Positions 8,973-18,200 of a DNA stretch of 64,000 nt are shown piece by piece. Numbering within the stretch: position 1 is the stretch's first letter; every line of letters begins with the position of its first letter. The position numbers were made by a program, and so were the translations under genes. Below the pieces are notes generated by a model. That model was not told the origin of the DNA, ran no database searches, and was given only the letters and a program-made list of their open reading frames with translations. Source of the stretch: Maridesulfovibrio ferrireducens. GTDB lineage: Bacteria; Desulfobacterota; Desulfovibrionia; Desulfovibrionales; Desulfovibrionaceae. Location: contig NZ_JAEINN010000002.1 of assembly GCF_016342405.1 (NCBI RefSeq), positions 310,001 to 374,000 of the forward strand, written 5' to 3'.

Positions 8973-10091
8973 ATGCAATTAAAAGTGGATACATCAGGTA
9001 CAGTTCAAAATTTTCAGGACATACTTTTAAGTATGAAGCAAGATCCTACTATTACGGGTGTTATTGTTTTTGCCTGCCATGCGAATGGCTTCACTTCAGA
9101 TCAGCTTGACCCTATTTTAACTGAATATTCCTTACCTGTGATCGGAGGTGTTTTCCCTTCTATTTTTCATAATATTGAAAAAATGGATAAAGGAACAGTC
9201 GTTGTGGGGCTGACATGCCCGTTTAGTACACATATTGTGAAAGGATTAAGTAATTTCAAAGCCAATTATAACGAAATTTTAGAAAAAGCCTTTGCCCAGA
9301 ATAAGATACCACCAACTTTACTGATTTTTGCGGATGCGATGGCTAAGAGAGTTTCCTCGTTTGTTCAATCTTTGTTTGAAGTTTTAGGACTGGAAATAAC
9401 TTATATAGGCGGCGGAGCCGGGTCTTTGGATTTTAATCAGGCTCCATGTCTTATGTGTAATGAAGGGTTGTTAGTTGACGCGGCAATTCTCGCAGGAATT
9501 GATATTTCCAGTTCTATCGGCGTAAAACATGGTTATCGTCCTGTTTGCGGCCCTTTTAAAGTCACTGAGTCAGATCATAATGTTCTTAAATCGTTGGATT
9601 GGCAGCCAGCTTTTGAAATATACAGGCAGGCGGTTAATGAGCATTCACAATATCATATGAGTATTGCAACTTTTAGCGGATTATCTAGAAATTATCCTTT
9701 CGGGCTTGCCAGACTTTTTGCAGAACCTGTTGTTCGTGATCCGGCAGTGCTGGATGAAGAGGGCAATATCGTTTGTGTTGGAGAAGTTCCAGAAGGCTCT
9801 TTTGTTAAAATTTTGCATGGAAAACCAGAGAATTTAATTGAAGCCGCGAGTCAGGCCAAGCAGGTTGCTATTGAAAATCTGGAAGGAACAGCATCTCTGA
9901 GTTTCTGTATAGATTGTGTTTCGAGATTTCTTTTTTTGCAGGACGACTATGAGCGTGAACTTTCTGTAGTTCAAAGTGAAGGCGTTCCGCTTGTAGGGGC
10001 TTTAACTTTGGGCGAGATCGCTAATATTGGCGAGGAATATTTGGATTTTCATAGCAAGACTGTTGTGATTGCGATGTTGGAGAACGTATGA
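8973..10091 (+). CDS. FIST-domain sensory protein
   Basis: 372 residues with the FIST N and FIST C layout: an N-terminal region with GVIVFACHANGF and VIGGVFPS, a central YIGGGAGSLDF, and a C-terminal FCIDCVSRF...VPLVGALTLGEIA. FIST domains are cytoplasmic small-ligand sensors, thought to bind amino acids or similar compounds, and are usually encoded beside histidine kinases or chemoreceptors. The stop overlaps the kinase start by four bases (ATGA), so the two proteins are made together and this is probably the sensory partner of the kinase. Confidence 0.8.
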   Translation: MQLKVDTSGTVQNFQDILLSMKQDPTITGVIVFACHANGFTSDQLDPILTEYSLPVIGGVFPSIFHNIEKMDKGTVVVGLTCPFSTHIVKGLSNFKANYNEILEKAFAQNKIPPTLLIFADAMAKRVSSFVQSLFEVLGLEITYIGGGAGSLDFNQAPCLMCNEGLLVDAAILAGIDISSSIGVKHGYRPVCGPFKVTESDHNVLKSLDWQPAFEIYRQAVNEHSQYHMSIATFSGLSRNYPFGLARLFAEPVVRDPAVLDEEGNIVCVGEVPEGSFVKILHGKPENLIEAASQAKQVAIENLEGTASLSFCIDCVSRFLFLQDDYERELSVVQSEGVPLVGALTLGEIANIGEEYLDFHSKTVVIAMLENV

Positions 10092-13027
10092 GCATACGTA
10101 TTCAGGAGCAGATCCTTTTGGATTTGGCAATGACCTTCGGCAACAGTTTGGATTTGAAAGATGTTCTTTCAGAAGGAATGTCTGTTTATCTGCGTCGCCT
10201 CGGATGTATGTCCGGGGTTGTTTTTATGGAGAAGGCAGATAGTCAGGAATCAATCCGGCATGAAATTGTTTCAGTTATTCCTCATTTAGGGCAGACCTAT
10301 AAAGCGATAAATTTTTTTGCTGATATAATAATGGGGTGTTCGAATCGTAAAGAGTTAAACGAGGTTCGCTTACAACTTCCTTTGTATAAAGTTGTTGATA
10401 ATCGCCATGCGTACCTTTTTAATTTACCCGGATTCGGTTTTATAGCCCTGCTTAAAAGTGGTGAACCTTTTGAAGATTCGTTGATAAAGTCTTTGTTACC
10501 TTTAAATACGAAGATAGCGAATGTCTGTCTTTCATGTATCAGTTACCAACGTTATGCCGAACTTAATGCTGAGCTGCATCGAGAAGTCGCCGAACGCAAG
10601 CTGGCTGTGCAGGAGCTTGGGGCAAATGAGCGTCGTCTCCGGGTTATTTTTGAGCATTCTCCTCTTGGTATGATTCATTTTGATGCAGAGGGAGCAATTG
10701 TTGATTGCAATAGTCAGTTTGTCCATCTCATGGGATCAACCAGAGAAAAATTATTAGGATTTAATACTGCGCGTGACAGTTCTCCAGAGATGGGAATTGC
10801 TCTGACTAAAGCTTTGTCAGGTGAGCCTTCATGTTATGAAGATTATTATACTTCTGTTACAGGTGGCAAGCGAGGCTATCTGAGAGCTGTCTTCAATCCC
10901 GTTACTCCCGAAAATGAGTCGTCAGAAGTAATCGCAATCGTGGAAGATTTTTCAAAGCGCAAGCAGATTGAAGAATCATTGTCACAAAGTGAAGCCCGGC
11001 TGAGCATGATACTTTCTTCTATTCAGGCCGGAGTGATACTTATTGATCCGCAAACCCGCATTATAAAAGATTCTAATGTGGAGGCTTGTAGATTAATCGG
11101 GCTGGATCGTGAACAGATTATAGGTCGAGTCTGTCATGATTTTATTTGTGCTGCGGAAAAAGGAAAGTGCCCTGTGCTTGATTTGGGCCAAGAGGTGGAT
11201 AAGTCAGAGCGCATTCTTGTTACAGCAACAGGCAAAAATCTAACTATTCAAAAAACAGTCAGTACTGTCGTTATTGACGGTAAAGAGCAACTTCTTGAAT
11301 GTTTTGTGGATATTACTTCTCGCAAAAAAGCCGAGGAAGAACTTCTGCAAGCGAAAGAAGATATTGAACAATACGTTATAAGTCTGGAAAACACGAATAA
11401 ACAGCTTATCGAAACAACGGCTTCACGTGACGAGTTAGAACAAGAAGTTGCGGATCGTAAACTTGCTGAAAGGCGACTCAGAGAAAGTACTCAACTTTAT
11501 GAGGAGTTGGTAGAAAATGCTGCCAGCATTATCTTACGTCTGGATCAAACTGGTCGCGTAACCTTTTTCAATGAATTCGCAGAAAAACTGTTTGGCTATT
11601 CGCGCGATGAAATTATAGGTGAAAGCATTATTGGAACTATAGTTCCTGAGATGGAGAGTTCCGGGCGTAATCTGCGAAAGATGATTAATAGTATTTTTGA
11701 TAGGCCCGAAGATTTTACGAACAATGAAAACGAAAATATGCTTAAGAATGGCAGTCGTATTTGGGTGAATTGGTCCAATAAAGCTTTATACGGTCCCGAT
11801 AACGAGTTGATTGAGATATTGTGTGTCGGCTCTGATATAACTGAGCGTAAGATAGCTGAGAAAACTTTAAAGCTGGCTAAACAACAGGCAGAGGCTGCAA
11901 ATAAAGCTAAGTCTGAATTTTTAGCTAATATGAGTCATGAAATACGCACTCCGATGAATTCCATCCTCGGGGTAGCGGATTTGCTTACTGAAACAGAATT
12001 GACCGAAGAGCAAAGCCGCTACATAGCCCTTTTTGAATCTGCTGGAAAAAGTTTGTTGTCCCTGATTAATGAGATTCTTGATTTGTCAAAAGTAGAAACA
12101 GGACGGATGGAACTGGAGTCTTTATTCTTTGATTTGACGGATGCAGTAAAGGAAGTTGACTCAATCATTGCAATTGCTGCCAAAAGTAAAGGACTTGAAT
12201 TTTCCTGTACAATGGAACCGGATTCTCCCAAATTTATTTTAGGTGATCAAATCCGCTTGAAGCAGATTTTACTGAACATAATGGGTAATGCAGTAAAATT
12301 TACTGAGCATGGTTCTGTCTCTATTAATGTATCGTCCATTCCAGCAAGAGAGAATAGCAGACTTTTTAGATTTAGTATTTCGGACACAGGAATAGGGGTG
12401 CCACAAGAAAAATTACATACTATTTTTGATAGCTTTGCTCAGGCCGATTCTTCTACTACACGTAAATATGGCGGAACAGGATTAGGTCTTGCCATTGCCA
12501 AGCGGCTGGCCGAGTTGATGGATGGTGAAATTTTAGTAGAATCAGAAGTCGGCAAAGGTACAACGTTTCATTTTGTTGCCCCGTTTGAGACCTGCTACGA
12601 CATAGACCAAGAAGTTTGTTTTAAAGATGAAAAGTTTCATTTTGCTAGTTCTGGTGTCGGTAAAAAACGAGTCCTTGTCGTGGAAGACTCAGAAAGTAAT
12701 CGTATGCTTATTGATTTCTACCTTGAACAGTCTGAGCATGAAGTTGTTCTGGTAGAAAACGGGCTGGAAGGATTAAATGCCTATAAAAAAGATGATTTTG
12801 ATATAGTGTTTATGGATATTCAAATGCCGGTTATGGATGGCATTGCTGCAACTAAGGCGATTAGAGATTACGAAAAAGAGCATTTATTCGATCCAAAGCC
12901 AATTATAGCTCTTACAGCTAATGCTTTTAAAGAAGACAGACAACGTTGCTTTAATGCCGGATGCAGTAGTTTTTTAGCAAAACCTATTAAGAAAAATGAT
13001 CTTTTGATGATAATTGATAGCTTTTAA
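10088..13027 (+). CDS. Hybrid sensor histidine kinase, three PAS domains
   Basis: 979 residues without clear membrane helices. Order: an unassigned, possibly GAF-like N-terminus (1-165); PAS at about 180-295; a cysteine-containing PAS at 300-415 ([14 protein letters not shown]); coiled coil; PAS at 465-590; HisKA with [11 protein letters not shown] (H617); HATPase with [14 protein letters not shown] and GGTGLGL; receiver domain 860-979 with D910 in [12 protein letters not shown]. The cytoplasmic protein would autophosphorylate at H617 and pass phosphate to D910. No response regulator or Hpt gene is adjacent. The overlap with the FIST gene suggests FIST supplies the signal. The cysteine-rich PAS might sense redox state. 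Confidence 0.88.
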   Translation: MSIRIQEQILLDLAMTFGNSLDLKDVLSEGMSVYLRRLGCMSGVVFMEKADSQESIRHEIVSVIPHLGQTYKAINFFADIIMGCSNRKELNEVRLQLPLYKVVDNRHAYLFNLPGFGFIALLKSGEPFEDSLIKSLLPLNTKIANVCLSCISYQRYAELNAELHREVAERKLAVQELGANERRLRVIFEHSPLGMIHFDAEGAIVDCNSQFVHLMGSTREKLLGFNTARDSSPEMGIALTKALSGEPSCYEDYYTSVTGGKRGYLRAVFNPVTPENESSEVIAIVEDFSKRKQIEESLSQSEARLSMILSSIQAGVILIDPQTRIIKDSNVEACRLIGLDREQIIGRVCHDFICAAEKGKCPVLDLGQEVDKSERILVTATGKNLTIQKTVSTVVIDGKEQLLECFVDITSRKKAEEELLQAKEDIEQYVISLENTNKQLIETTASRDELEQEVADRKLAERRLRESTQLYEELVENAASIILRLDQTGRVTFFNEFAEKLFGYSRDEIIGESIIGTIVPEMESSGRNLRKMINSIFDRPEDFTNNENENMLKNGSRIWVNWSNKALYGPDNELIEILCVGSDITERKIAEKTLKLAKQQAEAANKAKSEFLANMSHEIRTPMNSILGVADLLTETELTEEQSRYIALFESAGKSLLSLINEILDLSKVETGRMELESLFFDLTDAVKEVDSIIAIAAKSKGLEFSCTMEPDSPKFILGDQIRLKQILLNIMGNAVKFTEHGSVSINVSSIPARENSRLFRFSISDTGIGVPQEKLHTIFDSFAQADSSTTRKYGGTGLGLAIAKRLAELMDGEILVESEVGKGTTFHFVAPFETCYDIDQEVCFKDEKFHFASSGVGKKRVLVVEDSESNRMLIDFYLEQSEHEVVLVENGLEGLNAYKKDDFDIVFMDIQMPVMDGIAATKAIRDYEKEHLFDPKPIIALTANAFKEDRQRCFNAGCSSFLAKPIKKNDLLMIIDSF

Positions 13028-13648
13028 ATCATATTGAATTTGTAATAATACACAATGCTCGCTATATTTATTTGTCTTAAAAAAAATATCTATGTCTGAT
13101 TTATCGGAATAGGTTCAGTCTCCTGTTATTATTCGCCTTTTGTCTCCATCATGATTTGCACAGTCTTGTTTTTAGGATTTTGTGCTTAATATCATAAAAG
13201 AAGTCTCACTGCTTAATCCAGTCTCTTTTCTTTTCTGAGTCTTTAGTCATGTCTAAAATATAATTTTTATCTTGTTTTATCAGTACTATATATAATTATA
13301 GTGAAGTCCAGCTCTCCTTTTATTGAATACGGCATACTCTTTGCTTTTAGAATTGACTGGATGAGTAGTCAATCTCAAAAAGAGTTGATCTTGATTAAAA
13401 GACGGACATAGTTAAAGTGTTAGTTCTTTAATAGCCTCATTTGTTCAGGCTAAGTGATGTTTTTTTAATTATTTTGATTGAGTTTTTAGTGAAAAACTGA
13501 TTGATTACCCAATCTGTATTACTCTCTCTGTAGAATTTAAAAGTTTGAGGAGGATGAAACTGCAATCAAAGCAGAACTCTGCTTTTTATTGTTAGTTTCC
13601 GACCTTTGGGTCTTAATCGTGAATTATTCTAAATCAAGGATTGGTTCG
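13028..13648. other. Long AT-rich leader region before the Rnf operon
   Basis: About 600 bases without a convincing gene. Visible elements: perfect inverted repeats ATTGACT-N8-AGTCAAT (13352-13373), TAGCCT-N9-AGGCTA (13432-13452) and GTTTTT-AGTG-AAAAAC (13482-13497). A GAGGAGG at 13547-13553 directly abuts an ATG that opens only a 13-codon frame (13554-13595). This region probably holds the Rnf promoter and its control sites; no single promoter stands out. Confidence 0.4.
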
Positions 13649-14125
13649 TTGAACAACAGATATACCCCACTAACTTTAATTGTTGTTGTTTTATCTCTTG
13701 CGGCTGTAGCGGGTTTTCTTTTCACTCCCTCTGTAAAGGAGAATCCAGTTCGCGTTGTCATGGATAACAGCGGCGGAAGAGTGATATTTACCCATTTAAA
13801 TCATGCTGACGAGTATGGGTATGAGTGTGCAGATTGTCATCACGACGACATTGGTCAGGAATTGCCCATAGCTTGCGGGTCCTGTCATCCTGCGGCTTTT
13901 GATGAAGAGTTCAAAGCACAGCATCAAAAGAATTTCCCCAGTAAAGAAGCATGTCTGCGTTGCCATGATGATATTCCTACAGGTCCTTTGGCAGAAGAGG
14001 ATAAACCTGACACTGAGAGTATTCCTTTAAGAGCGGATGCTTTCCACGGGCAATGTATGAGTTGCCATGAGTCAGACGGTGGGCCTTATGGTGAAGATTC
14101 CTGCTACAAATGCCACGCGAGGTAG
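13649..14125 (+). CDS. Pentaheme cytochrome c of the Rnf operon
   Basis: About 158 residues: an N-terminal membrane anchor or signal (LTLIVVVLSLAAVAGFLF) and five CxxCH heme-binding motifs (CADCH, CGSCH, CLRCH, CMSCH, CYKCH). The heme part faces the periplasm and would link the Rnf complex to the periplasmic cytochrome pool. This gene precedes rnfC by five bases, as in Rnf clusters of Desulfovibrio and in methanogens that use a multiheme cytochrome with Rnf. The start is uncertain: TTG 13649 has AAGGA eight bases upstream; GTG 13619 and TTG 13589 give longer forms. Confidence 0.85.
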   Translation: MNNRYTPLTLIVVVLSLAAVAGFLFTPSVKENPVRVVMDNSGGRVIFTHLNHADEYGYECADCHHDDIGQELPIACGSCHPAAFDEEFKAQHQKNFPSKEACLRCHDDIPTGPLAEEDKPDTESIPLRADAFHGQCMSCHESDGGPYGEDSCYKCHAR

Positions 14126-14130
14126 GTTAG

Positions 14131-15270
14131 ATGCTTAAGATTCATTATTCACTCGAATCAGATGTTCTGAACATAATAAATGATATCACGGCACCCTCTG
14201 AGATCAATATCCGGGTGCGCAACCTTGTTCTGAAAGCAAAGAAAGGGCAGAGCGTTGCCCGTGGTGAGATAATTGCTGAACATCCGTCAAAATTCGGCGG
14301 CGCATACCATGCTTCCGCTTCCGGTAAGGCAACAAAAGTTAATTATCATCACCTGACCATAAAATGTGATTGTGCTGAAAATTCCGTTGAGCCGGTTGAC
14401 GTTCAGTCCATGGGACCGGGAAAAGAACTTCTGCATACTTTGCAGGAATTGGGCATTGATGTTGCTCCGTTTTCTTCCCACTGCGATAATTTAGTCATAA
14501 ACGGTCTCAATCCTGAACCCGGTATATTTGTAGCCGAACTGCTTCTTGAGTGTGAAAAAGATATTCTTGAAACCGGACTCCGTCTGGCTGAATCCTTGAT
14601 CACTCCTATACATACAATGTTGGCGGTGGCTCGCGGGACATCATATTCTCTTTCCGGAACTGAATCTGTTTCGGTTAAGCCTAAATATCCTAATTCTCTT
14701 AATTCTCTCGTAATTAAAGCTGTCACAGGAAACGAGTTTGCTGACGACACTAAAATTATGAGCATTATGGACATTTACAATCTCGGTCTGGTCGCTAAGT
14801 TCGGTCTGCCTGTAACTGATACCATAATGACCATATGCGGACATAATTACCGTGTGCCTTTGGGAACACCAATCCGCCATCTGCTTAATGAACTGGATAT
14901 ACCTGTTAAGTCCGGTGACAAGGCTGTTCTTGGCGGACCTTTCCGCGGCGAGGCTGTCTATAGTCTGGATGAAGGCGTGAAAAAGGGTGATCACGGATTG
15001 TTTATTATTTCAGCAGGTGAATTCCCGTCAGTTGAAGATACTACCTGTATCAACTGCGGCGAGTGCGTTTTGAGCTGTCCTGCCCGAATTCTTCCGAATC
15101 TGATCAGTCGTTATGCGGAATATGAGAAGTTCGAAATGGCTAAGAAGTATGATCTGGACAGTTGTTTTGAATGCGGTCTGTGTTCCTTCAATTGTACAAT
15201 CAGACGACCCATCTTGCAGTATATCCGCTTTGCTAAGGATCAACTCAGGGTCAGCGGTAAGGCTGAATAG
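14131..15270 (+). CDS. rnfC: Rnf complex subunit C
   Basis: 379 residues. A barrel-sandwich-like N-terminus (KAKKGQSVARGEIIAEHPSK) is followed by a central Rossmann-type region, a SLBB-like segment (about 220-285) and two ferredoxin-like cluster motifs near residues 305 and 344 (CINCGECVLSCP and CFECGLCSFNC). RnfC is a peripheral cytoplasmic subunit that carries [4Fe-4S] clusters and the NADH/FMN site. It is shorter than the long proteobacterial RnfC, lacking the repetitive C-terminal tail. The NADH-binding glycine-rich loop is not evident to me. Second gene of the operon. Confidence 0.88.
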   Translation: MLKIHYSLESDVLNIINDITAPSEINIRVRNLVLKAKKGQSVARGEIIAEHPSKFGGAYHASASGKATKVNYHHLTIKCDCAENSVEPVDVQSMGPGKELLHTLQELGIDVAPFSSHCDNLVINGLNPEPGIFVAELLLECEKDILETGLRLAESLITPIHTMLAVARGTSYSLSGTESVSVKPKYPNSLNSLVIKAVTGNEFADDTKIMSIMDIYNLGLVAKFGLPVTDTIMTICGHNYRVPLGTPIRHLLNELDIPVKSGDKAVLGGPFRGEAVYSLDEGVKKGDHGLFIISAGEFPSVEDTTCINCGECVLSCPARILPNLISRYAEYEKFEMAKKYDLDSCFECGLCSFNCTIRRPILQYIRFAKDQLRVSGKAE

Positions 15271-15342
15271 TCTTAGTGTCATGACATTAGTCACCGGATT
15301 AGCCGGTAAAACATACAAGTTTTCAGATTTAAAGGTTAAAAT

Positions 15343-16314
15343 ATGACTCCACCAGTAATTAAAGCAATGTCGAACATTGCAGTCAGGCTCACGGTTTCGC
15401 CTGCTCCTCACTGGCGCAGCAGACGTACTTTGACGAAGATGATGCAGTATCATCTTCTGGCGCTGCTGCCTGCACTGATCATGGCTTTCAATATGTTCGG
15501 CCTGTCTGCACTTTCAACTGTCGGCCTTGCGGGATCGGTGGCTGTAATCACTGAAGCTATTTGTCTCAAGATGCAGGATCGCGACATCAATGTAGATAAT
15601 TTCACAGCATTATATGAAGGCATCCTTTTTGCCTTTTTGCTTCCGGCAACTGCGCCCTGGTGGGTGGTAGTTTGCGGGTCTGTTTTGACCATCGTTATGG
15701 GTCGCACTGTCTTCGGCGGATTCGGCACCAACCCCATTTGTGCCCCCCTGGTCGCCTGGGCGTTCTGTCGTCTCTCATGGCCTGCTGCCATGGATATCGA
15801 TTTGAATCTTTCCCACTTCGTTATCAATGCTCCTTTAGATCAGCTTAAATTCTTCGGTCTAGAGAGTCTTGACCAGTTCAACTACATGGATCTTTTCCTC
15901 GGGCAACAGCTCGGCGGGCTTGGTTCTTCTCAGATAATTGCAGTTCTGGCAGGAGGAATTTTCCTCATTGCCACCGGTTGGGTGCGGGGGTTTATTCCGG
16001 CGGCTTTTCTAATCGGCGTGACTGTAACATCTGGAGTTTTCTGGATGATTGATCCTGAAGTTTACGCAAATCCTATGTTTCATCTATTGACCGGATCAGT
16101 AATGTTCGGAGCTTTCTTTCTGGCTCCAGATGTTGCTTCCAGTCCTGTAGGCAGGATTCCGCAAGTTCTTTTCGGACTGATTGCCGGAGCTATGGTGATA
16201 ATTATTCGGGTCTACGGTGTTTATCCTGACGGTGTGCCTTTTGCCATAATGGTGGCAAATCTGCTCACTCCTCTTTTGGACAGGGTTAGGCCTAAACCTT
16301 TCGGAGGCAGATAA
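15343..16314 (+). CDS. rnfD: Rnf complex subunit D
   Basis: 323 residues, about nine or ten membrane helices, homologous to NqrB. The C-terminal block LLTGSVMFGAFFLAP...GVYPDGVPFAIMVANLLTPLLD is diagnostic. RnfD carries covalently bound FMN on a threonine of a T-D-x-V-T-S-P-like motif in other bacteria. Here the equivalent segment at about residues 261-267 reads PDVASSP, with serine at the acceptor position. The protein is an integral part of the ion-pumping core. A 72-base gap to rnfC carries an AAAGG ribosome binding site. Confidence 0.9.
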   Translation: MTPPVIKAMSNIAVRLTVSPAPHWRSRRTLTKMMQYHLLALLPALIMAFNMFGLSALSTVGLAGSVAVITEAICLKMQDRDINVDNFTALYEGILFAFLLPATAPWWVVVCGSVLTIVMGRTVFGGFGTNPICAPLVAWAFCRLSWPAAMDIDLNLSHFVINAPLDQLKFFGLESLDQFNYMDLFLGQQLGGLGSSQIIAVLAGGIFLIATGWVRGFIPAAFLIGVTVTSGVFWMIDPEVYANPMFHLLTGSVMFGAFFLAPDVASSPVGRIPQVLFGLIAGAMVIIIRVYGVYPDGVPFAIMVANLLTPLLDRVRPKPFGGR

Positions 16315-16317
16315 GTC

Positions 16318-16887
16318 ATGCGTGAAATAATATATATGCTTGTGGTTCTGTCTGTAATCTGTGCGTCCTCCGGGGCTTTACTGGTTAACTTGAAACAGGC
16401 CACTAAAAGTCAGATCGAACAACAGGTTTTGACCTATGTTCAAGGACCGGCTCTTTTGTCAGTCCTTGAAAACCGCGACAATGATCCAATTATGGAACGT
16501 GTGCAGGTAAAGGATGTGACTATTTTCCCTGCTATGAAGGATGGAAAGCTGGTCGGCATTGCTCTTGAAACCTTCGCCTCGGGTTATTCCGGTAACATCG
16601 GAGTTGTGGTTGGTTTTGATGTGCAGAAGGATGAACTTCTCGGGATTGGTATCACTACTCAGACCGAAACACCGGGGCTTGGAACGCGTATCGCAGAACC
16701 TGCTTTTACCCGTAAGTTCACAGCTCACGGTCTTGATTCCATGCAGGTGACATCTAAAGGTGGCGACATCGACGGTATTTCCGGTGCGACATATTCTTCT
16801 GTCGGAACTGTGGAAGCTGTGCGCAAGGCCATTGAAGTTTATCAGTCCCTTAAGCCTGAGATCAATATGATCTGGAAGAATTCATAA
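16318..16887 (+). CDS. rnfG: Rnf complex subunit G (covalent FMN)
   Basis: 189 residues: one N-terminal membrane helix, then a periplasmic FMN-binding domain. The flavinylation motif DGISGATYSS has the acceptor threonine at about residue 157; ApbE would attach FMN there by a phosphodiester bond. The GIGITTQTETPGLGTRI block is typical of RnfG and NqrC. RnfG probably exchanges electrons with the periplasm-facing cytochrome. Three bases separate it from rnfD. Confidence 0.92.
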   Translation: MREIIYMLVVLSVICASSGALLVNLKQATKSQIEQQVLTYVQGPALLSVLENRDNDPIMERVQVKDVTIFPAMKDGKLVGIALETFASGYSGNIGVVVGFDVQKDELLGIGITTQTETPGLGTRIAEPAFTRKFTAHGLDSMQVTSKGGDIDGISGATYSSVGTVEAVRKAIEVYQSLKPEINMIWKNS

Positions 16888-16896
16888 GGAGTCCCT

Positions 16897-17583
16897 ATGA
16901 GCCGTATAGTCAAAGAATTTATCAAAGGACTCTGGGTAGAACTTCCTCCGTTCAGGGTGCTTTTAGGCCTGTGTCCCACACTGGCTGTTACTTCCACTGC
17001 GGAGAACGGACTGGGTATGGGAATAGCTGTCCTTTGTGTTCTGACCATGTCCAACATGATCATTTCGTGTTTTAGAAAAATTATTCCTGCGAAAGTTCGT
17101 ATTGCTTGCTTCATCGTAATTGCAGCTTCTTTGGTTGTTGCCGTTGAGTTGCTCATGCAGGCTTACGTCTATCCGCTTTATTTGAAACTTGGAATTTTTG
17201 TTCCGCTTATTGTTGTGAACTGCCTGATTTTGGGGCGCGCTGAAGCTTTCGCTTCTAAGAACGGTGTTCTTCTGTCCGTTGCGGATGCACTCGGTATGGG
17301 AATCGGTTTTACCGTGTCACTGACTTTTCTGGGCGCACTTCGAGAAGCTCTTGGGCATGGAACCATCTTTGGAACTCAGGTTATGTGGGATTCTTTCGAG
17401 CCTGCGGCCCTTATGGGTATGGCTCCCGGGGCATTTGTCGGACTGGGAGTAATTTTAGCTTCCATGAACGCTCTGAACAGATACCTGAGTCGTAGAAAGG
17501 GTGAGGCTCCGCCTAAAGTTATGAATTCCGGTTGCGCCTCTTGCGGTGCCTGTGGCGGCATTGAAAACCTCAACGCTAAATAA
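16897..17583 (+). CDS. rnfE: Rnf complex subunit E
   Basis: 228 residues with six membrane helices, homologous to RnfA and NqrD. Conserved features are GLCPTLAVT near the N-terminus and VNCLILGRAEAFASKNG in the middle, which hold the cysteines that bind the intramembrane iron-sulfur centre together with RnfA. The C-terminal tail is rich in cysteine (NSGCASCGACGG), an extension not needed for the fold and perhaps metal-binding. It starts nine bases after rnfG with a GGAG ribosome binding site. Confidence 0.92.
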   Translation: MSRIVKEFIKGLWVELPPFRVLLGLCPTLAVTSTAENGLGMGIAVLCVLTMSNMIISCFRKIIPAKVRIACFIVIAASLVVAVELLMQAYVYPLYLKLGIFVPLIVVNCLILGRAEAFASKNGVLLSVADALGMGIGFTVSLTFLGALREALGHGTIFGTQVMWDSFEPAALMGMAPGAFVGLGVILASMNALNRYLSRRKGEAPPKVMNSGCASCGACGGIENLNAK

Positions 17584-17600
17584 GAGAAAGGTTTATTAAA

Positions 17601-18176
17601 ATGGAATATTTCCTACTGTTTATCTCTGCGATTTTCATAAACAACATTGTACTGGTTCAGTACCTTGGGGCTTGTCCTTTCATGGGAACCTCCAAATCTA
17701 CAGATGTTGCGATGGGAATGGGTGGAGCAGTTATATTTGTTGTCCTGATGGCTACAGCTCTAACTTGGCCCCTGCATCAGTATGTGCTCATTCCTTATGG
17801 TCTTGAGTATTTGCAGACTATCGTTTTTATTCTGGTCATTGCATCACTTGTGCAGTTTGTTGAGATGTTCCTCAAGAAAGTTCTTCCGCCTCTATATAAA
17901 TCACTAGGGCTTTTTCTGCCGCTCATCACCACCAACTGTGCGGTGCTCGGTGTGGCAATTATGGTTCAGCGCAACGAATACTCATTTATCAAGTCTATGA
18001 TGTACGGGTTGGCTTCAGGTATCGGCTTTCTGATTGCTCTGGTTATTATTTCGTCCATCCGGGAAAGACTTGATATTGCTCCGGTTCCGTATGTTTTCAG
18101 AGGTGTACCTATCGCTCTGATTATGGCCGGTGTCATGTCACTGGCGTTTTTCGCATTTCAGGGAATGGCTGCTTAA
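17601..18176 (+). CDS. rnfA: Rnf complex subunit A
   Basis: 191 residues, six membrane helices, the standard RnfA length. It shows NNIVLVQYLGACPFMGTSKS and LITTNCAVLGVAI, which mirror RnfE in inverted topology and carry the paired cysteines for the iron-sulfur site buried in the membrane. RnfA and RnfE form the electron path across the membrane. Confidence 0.94.
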   Translation: MEYFLLFISAIFINNIVLVQYLGACPFMGTSKSTDVAMGMGGAVIFVVLMATALTWPLHQYVLIPYGLEYLQTIVFILVIASLVQFVEMFLKKVLPPLYKSLGLFLPLITTNCAVLGVAIMVQRNEYSFIKSMMYGLASGIGFLIALVIISSIRERLDIAPVPYVFRGVPIALIMAGVMSLAFFAFQGMAA

Positions 18177-18200
18177 CCGGACAATCAAGGATATATTAAA

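Noticed and set aside
13482-13497. Rex redox-repressor site in the Rnf leader
   Set aside because: GTTTTTAGTGAAAAAC is palindromic but does not follow the TTGTGAA-N4-TTCACAA pattern well enough to call.
14403-14994. Minus-strand frames inside rnfC
   Set aside because: Antisense shadows of a conserved gene, without ribosome binding sites or domains.
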